Assembly (NCBI GenBank): GCA_009760855.2
Contig: WPIO01000079.1
Coordinates: 1,290,001-1,354,000, forward strand
Reading direction: 5' to 3'
DNA length: 64,000 nt
Source: Cristatella mucedo
Taxonomy: Eukaryota > Bryozoa > Phylactolaemata > Cristatellidae
Within the stretch, counting starts at the first letter, position 1; every line of letters begins with the position of its first letter. The notes under the pieces are model-generated. The model ran no database searches and was not told the origin of the DNA. It saw only the letters and a list, made by a program, of their open reading frames with translations. This document shows positions 12,474 to 23,875 of the stretch, in pieces. The position numbers and the translations under genes are program-made.

Positions 12474-15277
12474 GTTATCTTCACAGGTGGAAAATGTACA
12501 CAACGACCCTGCCTTTGTAGTAACTGGGGCAATTTCTGGCTACCGACATAGTCACCATTCTCGACAAATTGTATTTTCTAGTACCGTCCGAGCACTGGCA
12601 GGTACGATTTATTCGATGCATCTAGCATCCGACTCTAAAAAATCTATCTCACCAACCGTGTTGGGCATTTTCCCAGCAATCATCAAGAATTTGAAGCATG
12701 CTAATTTGAGCATTCACAATCATTGATTCACAATCGTAAGTTGGATATGGTTCGAAGAGATCTTATCTCTGTTTGTTAAATGAACTTGAAATGAATGAAA
12801 TGAAGCCAAGACTTCTAAAGCAGCGCTGTAGTGCTCGTTTTTCACCAAGAAACACAGTGGGCTGGTTTCTTGCTCTAACTGCACTACCAATTTCTTGCAT
12901 ATTCTCAAACCAGATCTGGTCTGTGCATGTGCATTAGCAAAATAAGAAGTCTCAAACCTTGAACATTCCCCAACATAGTGCCCAACACAGTTGTTAAGAT
13001 GCATTTTTCTAGAGATGTATATCCGGTACGTCCAAAAACAGCTTACTTAACCTTAGTCTTCTGATTGTGCTGCCAAAAACAACCCTTCGAAAACCGCCAT
13101 TGTTTCCACACACACTAACAGCAGCCAAACAAGTTAGTTGTGTTTTTGTGCACCTAGTAGTCCAACCGAGGAGGCAGCAAGCACAACCTGGTACATTTAT
13201 TGTTTCCTCATATTAATCTTACCCCGTGGCAGCATTTTTGGCAGTGATTTTGTAAAACTCAGCAAAGTTTCAGATTTGCGTTAATTCCCACGATGCATAG
13301 ATTTTTCGGGCTAGCACTGTATATACACACACTTAGTGGTACATATACACAGTTATGGCTAAGCCAAAAAGGGTCAAATTATGATTCCATGGAGCCTAAA
13401 ATAGCAGCTCAGATATGGGGTGGTTAGCAATGGATATGATACTTTTTCTAGTGACTTATTGTAGCATAGAGGTACACCTCATGTGGAGCAAACATTGGAA
13501 ATCGCACAAGAGCAGCCGACTTCAATGCACAGATACACTCTTTTTGAGAATCCAGACAGGTTTTACGAACCATGCCTACAAGAACCTCAACAGATAATCT
13601 GTGTGTGGTACACGTGATTTCATGCAACGATGCACACAATTTCCTTGCCTCGTTCAACTGTCTTTTCTGCCTTCCGCTTAGCAAGCCTAGTGTACGGAAT
13701 GGCTTCATTAAAACTGATTTCCGATCTCACAGCGCACACATCCCCACGTGATGGCACATCGCGCGCGGCTCGTAGTCTTACTCCGACGACCCAGAGGCCG
13801 GCAGTTGGTGGAAGAGCCGGTTCGAGTGAGCTTCGTCTGGTTACATCTGATATGACCATTGCACATACCAGCTCAACCAAGAGTACAGGCGATCTTCTGA
13901 TCGCTACGGCAAAGGGATAGCCGGAGTACATTTAGAATGAAGTTGCCAGGCTTCGTGATCTTTGGCAGAGGCGACAAATTCCTACGAGGAGTGCAGGAGA
14001 AGAAAGCCGAGACCGAGGCCGGGAAATTCCTGATAAACGCCTTGTGAATTCCGGGTCTGCAATTTGGATTGTTGAACGATTGCATGCTCAGTTGGAGTCA
14101 ACTCGAGGATCAACTTGCGACTTACGACCTTAGCTTCGTAAGGCCCCAGGCCTGGCCGTACGAGCGCTCGGCAGCACCAATGCGGCGCAATGGAGCGATG
14201 GAGTTTGAGACGCTGCGGCCTCTGTACTCGGCTGCTTGCTGTTGCAGAGCCAGCTGGAGCAGGCAGCAGAAGACGGTGCTCGGTCTTCTCTCGCCCCACC
14301 CGAGCCAAGGCCAGGCCAGCGCCTGCAGGCTGGCAAGCAGAGGCTGGTGGTGATGAGAGTGAATTTTGCCATCTGCCCAACTACGATGCAACAGTACCGA
14401 GGAGCCGACAGCAGGTGCTGAAGCCTGCCCGAAAGGTGGTCAGGAAGAACGCAACTGAGCCGGTCCAAACTTCGGGGGGGGGGGGGTCCGGCCGGCAATC
14501 TGGGTAATGCAATCTGGGTAATGGGGGAAAAAGGGCGAGATCGAGCCGGATCGATCGAGCCGGATCGATCGATCGTGACGCTTTGGCCTACGACGGCGAC
14601 AGAGCTGCCAACGACTTGAGCCCACACTCGCAGGAGGAAGATCCACATCACGTTTGGATTATTGCAACAGTCGGGAACTTTAAAATTTGAGGCAATGCAA
14701 ATCAACCGAGAACAAGGGAAAGTATACGCTCAACAAACTAACTCCCCTGTCAGAAGAAGCCGGAGGCAGGTCCGGCCGTCGTCTGCCGACCTGTGCGGCA
14801 GCGGTCATGGCTGAACCGTGTGCCACCAAAACATCAACAACCAAAATAAAGGCAAACTAGCAACCGGCTCGATCCGGTCGGCGAGGCAGTGGCAGCATGC
14901 ACTGCCGACGTTTTTTTCATAACCAGGAGACAAGGATGCCATTTTTTGTACGTGTAACAGGTAACCTCTGATGACTTTCCGCATGCCAACTTGGCCAGTC
15001 AGGATTCCAGGATGCCTCTGCTGGCTGCCAGCTGCTGCGCCGGTGACAGGCCGGGCTAATAGCTGCTGGTGCTGAAGTACTCCCCAACCTCCCAACCGAC
15101 AAGAGCCCCCCCCAGGACTCCAGCGGCCTGCCAGTTACAAGCAGCTGGCAACATGCATGCCTGCAATGAGTAACACGTTGGAAAGTGTCCAGATCCCACG
15201 GGGGGGCCCCCCCCCCGGACACCATGCTCCCATAGCCGAGCCTGACTTAATGAGCAGCTAGCTATCTGTCTGTCATC
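12474..15277. other. Unrecognised 2.8 kb; possible exons near 13.7 and 14.2-14.5 kb
   Basis: Open frames lie on both strands at 13620-13931. At 14252-14416 (+) a segment begins after a good acceptor (GCTTGCTGTTGCAG|AGCC) and ends before CAG|GTGCTGAAG, with content SQLEQAAEDGARSS ... KQRLVVMRVNFAICPT. A different + frame runs on through 14507. The opposite strand is open over 14130-14705. I recognise no family, so coding status is open. Poly-G at 14474-14486 and a G7C10 block at 15200-15216 are also present. Confidence 0.3.
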
Positions 15278-15350
15278 TCAGCAGCAGCAGCCAGGCAGCA
15301 GCAGCCAGGCAGCAGCAGCCAGGCAGCAGCAGCCAGGCAGCAGCAGCAGG
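15278..15350. repeat. CAG-rich minisatellite, 14-bp unit
   Basis: About five tandem copies of CAGCAGCAGCCAGG with CAG-rich edges. A second pure CAG patch lies at 15473-15492. Confidence 0.93.
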
Positions 15351-16126
15351 AGGAGGATCGCTGTCGGTCCGGTGCTGCCCTCTCCCCACGAGGTCCCGAT
15401 GAAGGAGAGCTTCTTCTTCTCTCTCTTCTCTCCTCCTCCCACGACGCCCGCACGATTTGCAGCTTGGACGAAGCAGCAGCAGCAGCAGCAGCTGCCTCGC
15501 ACGACAGCAACGGTCCAGCGGCAGCATCGACTGGCCAGAGTGAACCGAAGCGATACTCCGTGATCAAACATCAGTTGCTGTAACGGTTTCATGCGTCGCT
15601 GCCTGCCTTTCAACTTTGAAGTCCTGGGCGTTCATTCCCAAGACAAGGTTGCAATTCGTGTGGTGGTGTCACAGGCATGGTGGAAACTAAACTAAAAATG
15701 CACAATTGGAACTACAATTTGGCCAAGCATTTGTATGCAAGCTTTGGGATAAAAAGAAGAAGCAAAAATCAGCTAATTCAATTGCCCCATTGGCAGTCAC
15801 AGAATGGCTTCGGCGACTTTCACGATGTTTGCGGCGTTTGCGGAATACCGAGACTACGCCTAAGACTTAGAGGCAAGGATTGCTGCAAGGCTTGCACTTC
15901 ATCAAGCAGGCAGCAGCCATCGAGTTCGGCAGCTTCCAGTCATTTATTGCCAACTGCAAGTGGGAGCAACAGCAGCTTAAATTAGCAGATCCTGACCATG
16001 TCTCAAACCCACGACCGGGCAGCCAGCCAGCACCCTTTGACTGGTGTAAGGTCAGGTGAGATGCAACAACCAGGTGCTGGCGACTGATGCCGAAGGAAGC
16101 TATATGAAAATGGCAACCATAGGACA
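15351..16126. other. No recognised gene
   Basis: Open frames in overlapping positions on both strands (15262-15613 -, 15372-15563 +, 15677-15985 +). No domain recognised. Confidence 0.45.
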
Positions 16127-16849
<723 letters not shown>

Positions 16850-16917
16850 GTGTGTGTGTGTGTGTGTGCGTGTGTGTGCGTCTGTGTGTGTGCGTGTGTG
16901 TGTGTGTGTGTGTGTTA

Positions 16918-16952
<35 letters not shown>

Positions 16953-17060
16953 TGTTAGTGTGTGTGTGTGTTAGTGTGTGTGTGTGTGTGCGTGTGTCTG
17001 TGTGTGTGTCTGTGTGTGTGGTGTGTGTGGTGTGTGTGTGTGTGTGTGTGTGCGTGTGTG
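16850..17060. repeat. (TG)n microsatellite, imperfect, 210 bp
   Basis: TG tract with scattered TTAG, TGCG and TCTG interruptions, some repeating (TGTTAGTG three times), so part of it behaves as a higher-order tandem repeat. Confidence 0.97.
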
Positions 17061-17639
17061 GAGAACGAGGCAGAAGCAGGAAAGAAAGGTAGAGCAAGTG
17101 GAAGCTGACGTAGACAGTAAGGCAGACATTAAGGTCACGAGCTGATTACGCACACCAGAATCTCCAATCTCAGGAGCACCAACTAGTTGCACTAAATTTA
17201 TGCCTTACACTATCGACTTGAGCAAGATAATAATAGGGCTCATAGTTCACACAATTTACGGTTTACATCAGCTGGCCGCCACGATGAACTTTATGCTACG
17301 GGCAATATCCACACTTCTACCCTAGGCCAGCTGCATCTGTCTGTGTGCCCAGGGGTAAGATGCTTGCTCTTCCAGATCCGGGCCGTGCGTAGGAGTCCTG
17401 GTAGCAGGCGATTCTTTATTGCCGTCTGCAAGCGAGGGGCGATAGCCATTGAGGCTCTTCTGCTGCAGGACAAATGAGGCAGTTCAATCAGCTGGCCGTA
17501 CTTAGGCGTACTAGCCATACTTAACTTTACTTTAAACGATGCCCGACGAGCTGGAATGCACACCGATGGCAACAGCAGCACAGATCACGTGACCGAAGCT
17601 GCCCGCCGAAGCATCCAATGCCCACGTGCTATTATATTA
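17061..17639 (+). other. Degenerate SINE-A-like segment and unique DNA
   Basis: At about 17335-17470 (+) the sequence resembles SINE-A: a tRNA-like GGGGTAAGATGCTTGCTCTTC, then GGCGATTCTTTATTGCCGTC and a GGCGATAGCCATTGAGGCTC segment. The terminal GCTGTTAAATCAGC part is missing. Confidence in the SINE assignment is moderate. The rest is unrecognised. Confidence 0.5.
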
Positions 17640-18608
17640 TTATAGGCTGAAGCGCATTCTGCACAGGCAGCTGAGCCTCACCGCAGCCAGTCCATCCAGG
17701 CAAGGCATTGAGTAAATGGGAGTTGGAGTCGCTAATGTTGAAAGATATTGTAGCCAGTTCCAGTTGCACAGCCTGCACAGTGGTGGAGCTAGGACCTCCT
17801 CGCCCAGGTACGGATATTTGCAGGCGTTTCGCAGCTGCCAAAAGCCCCGAAACGAATGAAACCACTTGCTAAACTTTAGTTTTGGCCTCTGCCGAAGCGG
17901 CTCGAAACACGCTCTCCCTACCCTGTGCAAGTGCAGCTTATGGAAGGGCACCGCTAGTCTGCAGACCGCTTCACTCTTTTTGTTTGTTGCCACAATATTG
18001 CGTGACGAAAAAGCAGCACAGCCACACGCATCTGCAAGCTCCATGATCTGCTGCCGCCGACCGTTAGCATGGGCACTTGCCGGACTGCGGCGATGGCGAC
18101 AGCCAGCGTGGGCGAGAGAGCCTTGCAGAGGAGGGGGCACTGCCAAAGTCGGCTGGGTCCACCTCCAACCCCCAAAAGGTCGAACTGGTCCGAACAGCCA
18201 GCGGAAAAGGAAGAGTCTCTTTGACAGGGGATCCCCCCTCCCGTCAAAGAAGTACACATACTCGAGGGAACAAACGCCCAGTATATTTGCTAGCTCGGCT
18301 AGGCCCCAAAGGCACGTGACCCCTCCGGCAAACCACAAGAGACAGCTTCCGGCAATGCAGGGCAAGCAGCGCTGCCATGCTATTGCTTGAAAGGAGGTGC
18401 AGGCAAGAGCGTTCAAGTTCAGGGCCGAATCAAGCGGTATTGGCCTGCCCTCTATATCGCCGAGGAGCGTCGGCAGTGACGAAGTTAGCTGATAAGAAAT
18501 AATGCTCGAAACACACCGACCACGAGGGTAATTCAATTGCCGTGCCACGCCCCCAAGGAGGCTTACGCCGATGCAGCTAACTAAGCACTCACTAGCCGTC
18601 CCACACAT
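17640..18608 (-). CDS. Long unexplained ORF, 322 codons
   Basis: Uninterrupted frame of 969 bp on the minus strand, long for non-coding DNA of this composition. The protein is rich in Leu, Cys, Arg and Trp, has hydrophobic patches (for example near LPCIAGSCLLWFAGGVTCLW) and no domain I recognise. A 174-codon ORF on the opposite strand (17866-18390) overlaps it, which weakens the coding case. It could be an exon, a decayed mobile-element ORF or chance. There is no obvious initiation context or splice-site pair. Confidence 0.2.
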   Translation of the reverse strand: MCGTASECLVSCIGVSLLGGVARQLNYPRGRCVSSIISYQLTSSLPTLLGDIEGRPIPLDSALNLNALACTSFQAIAWQRCLPCIAGSCLLWFAGGVTCLWGLAELANILGVCSLEYVYFFDGRGDPLSKRLFLFRWLFGPVRPFGGWRWTQPTLAVPPPLQGSLAHAGCRHRRSPASAHANGRRQQIMELADACGCAAFSSRNIVATNKKSEAVCRLAVPFHKLHLHRVGRACFEPLRQRPKLKFSKWFHSFRGFWQLRNACKYPYLGEEVLAPPLCRLCNWNWLQYLSTLATPTPIYSMPCLDGLAAVRLSCLCRMRFSL

Positions 18609-18767
18609 GCAATGTCTGGCTGCGACCGTCTTTGCTGTTGAATGACAAGAGGGCCGGTGGCACTCTGATGCAAAATAACCGAAGGAAGGGGGTTAGCCAT
18701 TCAGCCTCACTTCCCAGCACAAGCAGCTGGTACCGAATCGAGTTCACCATTCTTCCGAACTCAATGT

Positions 18768-18768
<1 letters not shown>

Positions 18769-18841
<73 letters not shown>
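18769..18841. repeat. (CA)n microsatellite abutting a SINE
   Basis: About 36 perfect CA units that directly touch the 3' end of the antisense SINE-B copy starting at 18842. Confidence 0.98.
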
Positions 18842-18843
<2 letters not shown>

Positions 18844-18960
18844 TCTTGGGTCCAAGAGAACTGAATATCTGTCCAAGCCCTTCACTTATGCAGCAGAGCT
18901 CGAGCCCACGACTTCGGCCGTCAAAGGCCAGCAGCTTGACCTCGTAAGTTCCGGTTGGAA
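18842..18960 (-). mobile_element. SINE-B, antisense
   Basis: Minus-strand SINE-B: tRNA-related head near 18940 (GAGGTCAAGCTGC), B box in GTCGTGGGCTCGAGCTC and the 3' L2-like segment (complement of AGAGAACTGAATATCTGTCC). Its tail runs into the CA microsatellite. Confidence 0.8.
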
Positions 18961-19489
18961 GGTGAGGGGTACCTTGACCCTCCACTCCTGCCAAAAATGT
19001 GCATTTAATTGTGTTCCTAATCTGTTGAAGTGCTGGTTGCTGCCGGTCCAATGAGTGAGTGTCTCAGATGCCCTGCTGGCGGCTAGTCGGCCAGGGCTAC
19101 CGACATTCGACCAAAGCCGGCCGGTAGCCACAGTAAGCAAGGCCTGCTAAATAAGGGCCTTGACCCCACCGTGTCACGCGGGGCGAACCTAGCCTCTGTA
19201 ACTGCCTGGGCAAACTCACAGCACTACCTTGGTAACATACTGTACAGTGACCTATCCAAAGCATAGACTGCAGTAAGGCAAATCGAGAGCCAATGAGCTG
19301 CCGCACGGTTTGAAGATGATCAGCTGCAGGGCGCAAGCCGAAGCCGAGCCGTCAGCGCGCGCGCGCGACCAAACGGCCAGCGACACGATGGCCCCCTTGT
19401 ATGCACTCGGCACAAGTAGCAGCGGCACACGTTGTCACCATCGCAGATTCGCCAACTCACAGCGGTGACACTACACTACGCAAACAGTC
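18961..19489. other. No recognised gene
   Basis: Unique-looking. A short (CG)n run of about 7 units lies at 19355-19368, notable in a genome that is otherwise not CpG-rich here. Confidence 0.45.
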
Positions 19490-19499
19490 AGCCAGCCAC

Positions 19500-19613
19500 G
19501 GCGGGCAGTCGGCATCAAGTTGCACTGGCTGCCTTCCGGTCAGTCGGCATCAAGTTGCACTGGCTGCACTTCCGGTCAGTCGGCATCAAGTTGCACTTCC
19601 GGTCAGTCGGCAC
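19500..19613. repeat. Three-copy minisatellite, 33-41-bp unit
   Basis: Tandem copies of a unit beginning CAGTCGGCATCAAGTTGCAC and ending CTTCCGGT. The third copy lacks the TGGCTG part. Unit starts are near 19507, 19540 and 19578, and a partial fourth follows near 19603. Confidence 0.9.
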
Positions 19614-19626
19614 GCACGATCGCTAC

Positions 19627-19720
19627 GATCCTCCTTTTTCTAAAGGAGGAGAATCACGTGATTCTCCTCCTTTAGAAAACGTGATTATCCTCCTTTTTCT
19701 AAAGGAGGAGAATCACGACG
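19627..19720. repeat. 44-bp perfect palindrome within a larger inverted-repeat cluster
   Basis: Positions 19636-19679 form a perfect palindrome centred on CAC|GTG at 19657/19658, each arm 22 bp (left arm starts TTTTCTAAAGGAGGAG). The immediate right side (19680-19720) carries another partial copy of the arms (GTGATTATCCTCC ... GGAGGAGAATCAC), so several alternative hairpins are possible. No TSD, ORF or transposon ends are evident. Confidence 0.95.
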
Positions 19721-20740
19721 GTTCTTGATTGATCGAAGTAGTCTCTCCTGCTGCCGACTCGGGAACGTCAAAGTCCTTTTGAGTGAATCTAGTGCCGCTA
19801 CTTCTTTGCTACTTCATTTTCTCGACCCGACTCAGCTAGACAGCTGTCTTCTTGCTTCTTCTTCCCCCTCGTTGGATGAAATGTAGTAATCTATCGTCAT
19901 CGATCCGATGTCGATAGCACCGGCAGCTGCTTTAAGTGTTTCGTGCAAAACTCTTTAAAAAAGCGACCGATCAGTTCTTGTAAGAAATGCAGACGAAGGT
20001 ACTTGTAAGTACATACATGCACACAAATCCTAGGAGGGCAGATGCTGGCCACTTCAAGCGAGTCCGTTGGCTAGTATTTGTCATCAATTCACTATAGTTT
20101 TAACGGCTGACGGCCGAGATATGTCGACCCTATTCAAGGAGGCCAAGTGTGGGGAAAACTTATGGCCGCTAGTGTACTTTCATAACATCCGGGGTATGAG
20201 ATATAACTCACGTGGATTGCTGACAGAAACAGAGGGAGGGTCTTATACTGACGGCTAGTAGGTGGAGGCTGGATATAACTGCCAGCTACTCCACGGCACG
20301 GCTGAAGATTGGACAAATGACACGTGCACACAGAGCTTTCGCTTTCATGGTAGACTCAGTCGTCAATCTGGCATAGAAATGAGCTGCACCTTGTCACACT
20401 ATGCATACAAAAAGGCTCAGTTGCTAAACTCAATTACCTGCTGCTAAATTGCTTTGATAAGCCCTAATTAAAATGACTCAAAACATGGTTCTACTGGCAG
20501 CTCATCCGGTCGCCCAACAGTAAAGGGCTCCAGTGAACAAATAACAGATGGCACATGAAAGCCTTGGACTATTCCAAGGGTAGGTTGCCACCCCCTAAGA
20601 GGTTTCAAAGTGCTCTAGCTCACTCGATCTTTCTGGGCCAGGACCAAGGACCCACTCACACGCATGCACGCGCGCACGTACGTACGCACACACACCCACC
20701 CAAAAACACACACAGAGCTTAAGCCTTTACGCGATTATCT

Positions 20741-20747
<7 letters not shown>
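19721..20747. other. No recognised gene; short CA/CG microsatellite near 20655
   Basis: No ORF above 65 codons with recognisable content. An imperfect CA/CG tract lies at about 20655-20716. Confidence 0.5.

Positions 20748-20777
<30 letters not shown>
20748..20777. repeat. (TA)n microsatellite
   Basis: About 15 TA units. Confidence 0.95.
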
Positions 20778-20782
<5 letters not shown>

Positions 20783-20793
20783 TAAAATACAAT

Positions 20794-20860
20794 CTATACC
20801 TTATTGGTGCCTCCAATAAGGTATAGATTCCTCCTAGGCTATGCTTTTCCCAGGAGGAAT
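20794..20860. repeat. Two adjacent hairpins
   Basis: First stem: CTATACCTTATTGG (20794-20807) pairs perfectly with 20813-20826 across a 5-nt loop. Second stem: ATTCCTCCT (20827-20835) pairs with AGGAGGAAT (20852-20860). They abut with no spacer. The left arm motif CTATACCTTAT also occurs once more just before the TA tract (20739-20749). Confidence 0.9.
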
Positions 20861-21295
20861 GCAAATAGTGATGTGTGCTTAACGATAAAAACGCTCACGT
20901 GAGCTCCAAAATTTGATGGTGCCTTCCAATACCGCGGTTGCTGAATCGGTGCCTACTGTTCATGATCCAAGATAATAGCATGCTTTTTTGACTTTCGATA
21001 ATCATGGAAATGCATACTAATTAAATTTTTAACTAACATGTCAGCATTAGCATTCTGCTCGGTCAGGAAATAAGGAGAAATGAATCTAGTGATAGTGATA
21101 AAGTAAGCAGTACGAAAGTTGAATCTTCATTCTTATCACCACCACCACCTACACTTTGTGTAAATCGTTTTAAGTCCTCTCTGTAGCTGAGACGCTAAGG
21201 CATCTACCAGGACTGTGAGCAATGCATGTGCTACTCCAAGGACCACATTTTTGATGAAAAGAATTCCTTGGAAGCACTTTCTTTGAGCACCTTAA
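20861..21295. other. No recognised gene
   Basis: AT-rich unique sequence; nothing recognised. Confidence 0.5.
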
Positions 21296-21420
21296 TAATA
21301 ATATTAATAATAATGCACTTGATAAAGCGCCCTCAGAGAACTTAATCTCTTTCTAGGCGCTTTACATTTGCTGCAAAGGGAAATGATTAGCTGTAAACGG
21401 ATAGATCGTTGTTCTCTGGC
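21296..21420 (-). mobile_element. L2-A LINE 3' tail
   Basis: Antisense L2-A end with AATAATAAT tail, the GCGCCCTCAGAGAACTTAAT core and CTTTACATTTGCTGCAAAGG. Well conserved. Confidence 0.9.
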
Positions 21421-21550
21421 TCCATGCAATTTCAGCCACGACAATGTGTGAAAAACGAAGGTCGGCATAGGCTGCAGTTTCAAAGCTGGCCAGTGATAGA
21501 TGGACTTTCGCACTGCATGCTCCGAGTGAGTGAGTAAAGTCTGTGAGAAA

Positions 21551-21627
<77 letters not shown>
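21551..21627. repeat. (GA)n microsatellite
   Basis: About 36 GA units. SLSLSL ORFs on the minus strand are artefacts. Confidence 0.98.
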
Positions 21628-21631
<4 letters not shown>

Positions 21632-21767
21632 TAACAACGCTGCTGCCAAAAGCAGGCCAAGCCCGACCTAACACTCTCGGAAACAGAAACGCCTGTGACG
21701 CTCACATGATTTCGCTCAGAGCCTCAACTAGTTTGGCATCCGATAAGTAGCAGGAGAGGCTGTTCTG

Positions 21768-21912
21768 CTTTACATAATTTATTTGAATAGCGCACCAAGA
21801 GAACTTAATCTCTTTTCAGGCGCTTCACATGTGCCTCGGGGCTCGAGCCCAAGACCTTAGCCAGACCTTGGTCGGGGCAAGCACCTTAACCGCTGGACCA
21901 AACCAGCTCTCA
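21768..21912 (-). mobile_element. SINE-B, nearly complete, antisense
   Basis: One of the best SINE-B copies. On the minus strand: A box TGGTCCAGCGGTTAAGGTGC, spacer with CCAAGGTCTGGCTAAGG, B box GGGCTCGAGCCCCGAGGC, then the 3' segment GTGAAGCGCCTGAAAAGAGA, TTAAGTTCTCTTGG and a short AAATTATG end. The 3' half matches the L2-A terminus in layout. Confidence 0.88.
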
Positions 21913-22009
21913 TCGAAATGTCAGAGCAGTCGACTCCGCACCCTTAATACCACTATCTAAAGAGGCTTGCCTAGACGAGCTTAGAGGGCCAACGGCACTT
22001 GCATTCATT

Positions 22010-22745
22010 AATATTAATAACAATAATACACTTGATAAAGCGCCCTCAGAAAACTCAATCTCTTTCTAGGCGCTTTACATTTGCTGCAAAAGGAAACACG
22101 ATCGCATAGTTAGCAGTAGCATGCTCGATAAACAACAAGAATAACATGGTTAGGGGTGACATGCTCAGGGACAGCATGCAAGTGCGGTTAGTCGCAGCAT
22201 GCACCGTGTCAGCATGCACCAGCACATGAAGCACGAATCACTGGGACCCACTAAATGCTGTCACAAATGGGTGCTTTTTAATTTCTTTTTAAATGTGTTA
22301 AAGTCACGAAATGTGATGCAAGTCGGGAGTGAGTTCCAGGCCTTGGAAGCAAACGAACTAATGGCATGGTCTCCAAAGAATTTCAGGTTTGTGCGAGGTA
22401 TGGGTAAACAGTTACATTAAAGAAAGGGGGCGGTAAGATGCTTTGCATGGTGGGGCAATAGATCTAATAGAAAGGCTGAGCCAAATAACGAAAGGACCTA
22501 AAAGTGAGCGACAAAACCTTAAGTCGATGCGTTGCTTGACTGGTAGCCAGTGCAGGTCGGCAAGAAGTGGTGTGATGTGGCAACTGCAACCCTCACCACA
22601 GACAAGCCTAGCTGCAGAGTTTTGCACCAGCTGTAAGCGCCTGAGTGCACAGGCCTAGCTGCAGAGTTTAGCACCAGCTGTAAGCGCTTGAGTGCACAGG
22701 CCGGTAGACTAGCAAGTGGGGAGTTACAGAAGTCAAGAACTAATC
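22010..22745 (-). mobile_element. L2-A LINE, 3' part with RT C-terminus
   Basis: Antisense, 5'-truncated. From the ATT tail at 22010 it passes through the 3' UTR (GCATGCTGACACGG-type repeats), the ORF end and part of the C-terminal RT region (ORF 22412-22627, motifs QNSAARLVC and LHWLPVKQRID). The frame is broken. A 47-bp tandem duplication lies inside it at 22606-22699. Confidence 0.88.
22606..22699. repeat. 47-bp tandem duplication inside a LINE
   Basis: Units 22606-22652 and 22653-22699 both start GCCTAGCTGCAGAGTTT and differ at about two positions. It duplicates the segment encoding the QNSAARL region of the RT C-terminus and so disrupts the reading frame. Confidence 0.93.
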
Positions 22746-23705
22746 AATTTGAACTCAGCTAGAGCTATGTCATTATTGACTAATGGCAGTGAATGCAGTC
22801 CCTCTATACGAAAAATACATGTCCATCTCAATCGATGGATTTATTTGAATTGTCGAAAAATTTAAGTATAAACAACAACAAGCCTGCAAATACAAACAAA
22901 AAAGCACACAACAGCCTTAAGTAAATCGGGTTGTAGCTGCTGAAGTAGCTAACACTTGGAAAATAGGCTAAGCTGCCCAAACATTGGTGTAGAAAATCTG
23001 CATTTTAGACTGCCACGTCTACGTGCTTAGTGGAACTGTTGAAAGAATTGCTTGCAGCCAGGCGAGCTGGCGATGGCTTAGAGACTCGATCAGATGCAGT
23101 GGCCAAACTTTCACTTCTGCTATACCGTTTCTGAATGCAGCAAAAGCTCGATTACTGCAGAGGATCTGACGTTTTCCTAAAATTGGCGACTTTCGTAATA
23201 ACATTTGGTATGACCTGAACTACCTTTTTACTTTTTGTTTCACCATGACATGCAGTCCTTTACGTTACTCAGCCGAAGTCTGGTTACTAAAAATACACCT
23301 GGCTGCCTAGATTCAAGGGGAAACACACTGCAAACTGTATTCAAGGCATGCTGCAGCAGTCGAAAGTGAGAGAATTCAAGGAATCGCACGAATATAAGCA
23401 TCAACAGCGTATCTTCCCAAAACCACGATTTTTGAGCATTTCCACTGTACAGATTTTTATGGAGCCTAAATGTTAGCATATTTTTCTTAGTTTTGGCACA
23501 TTAAAGGCAATCCTAAAATTTGGCAATTTCATATCAGCTTTACATTAGAACGAAACTCTAGAGAATTTTTCAATTTGTGAGTCACCAAACCAAAAGCAAA
23601 CAATTTTCAAGGCAGCACAATGAATCCTTCTGCCTCAGAAATAGCCTTTATTCGTATTTTTATATTCAAAACGCACGACGAATACAGAATACTAAAAAAA
23701 TAAAT
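22746..23705. other. No recognised gene
   Basis: AT-rich unique sequence; ORFs under 80 codons. Confidence 0.5.
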
Positions 23706-23875
23706 CCTAGCTGATTAAACAGCCTCTTTTTGTATAGCAACAGAAGAGCCTTTACGGCTATCACCACCGCTTGCAGTGGCGATAAAGGATCGCACACCCC
23801 AGGAATCAAACCCACGAATTCGGGACCGAGGTCGTGAAAGCAACTGCCTTACCTAGTGTGCCATACTAGCTAGAT
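23706..23875 (-). mobile_element. SINE-A, near-complete, antisense
   Basis: On the minus strand: tRNA-like head GGCACACTAGGTAAGGCAGT, B box in TCGTGGGTTTGATTCC, the paired GGCGATA ... CGGCTATCGCC body and the family 3' end (AGAGGCTGTTTAATCAGC). Confidence 0.88.
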
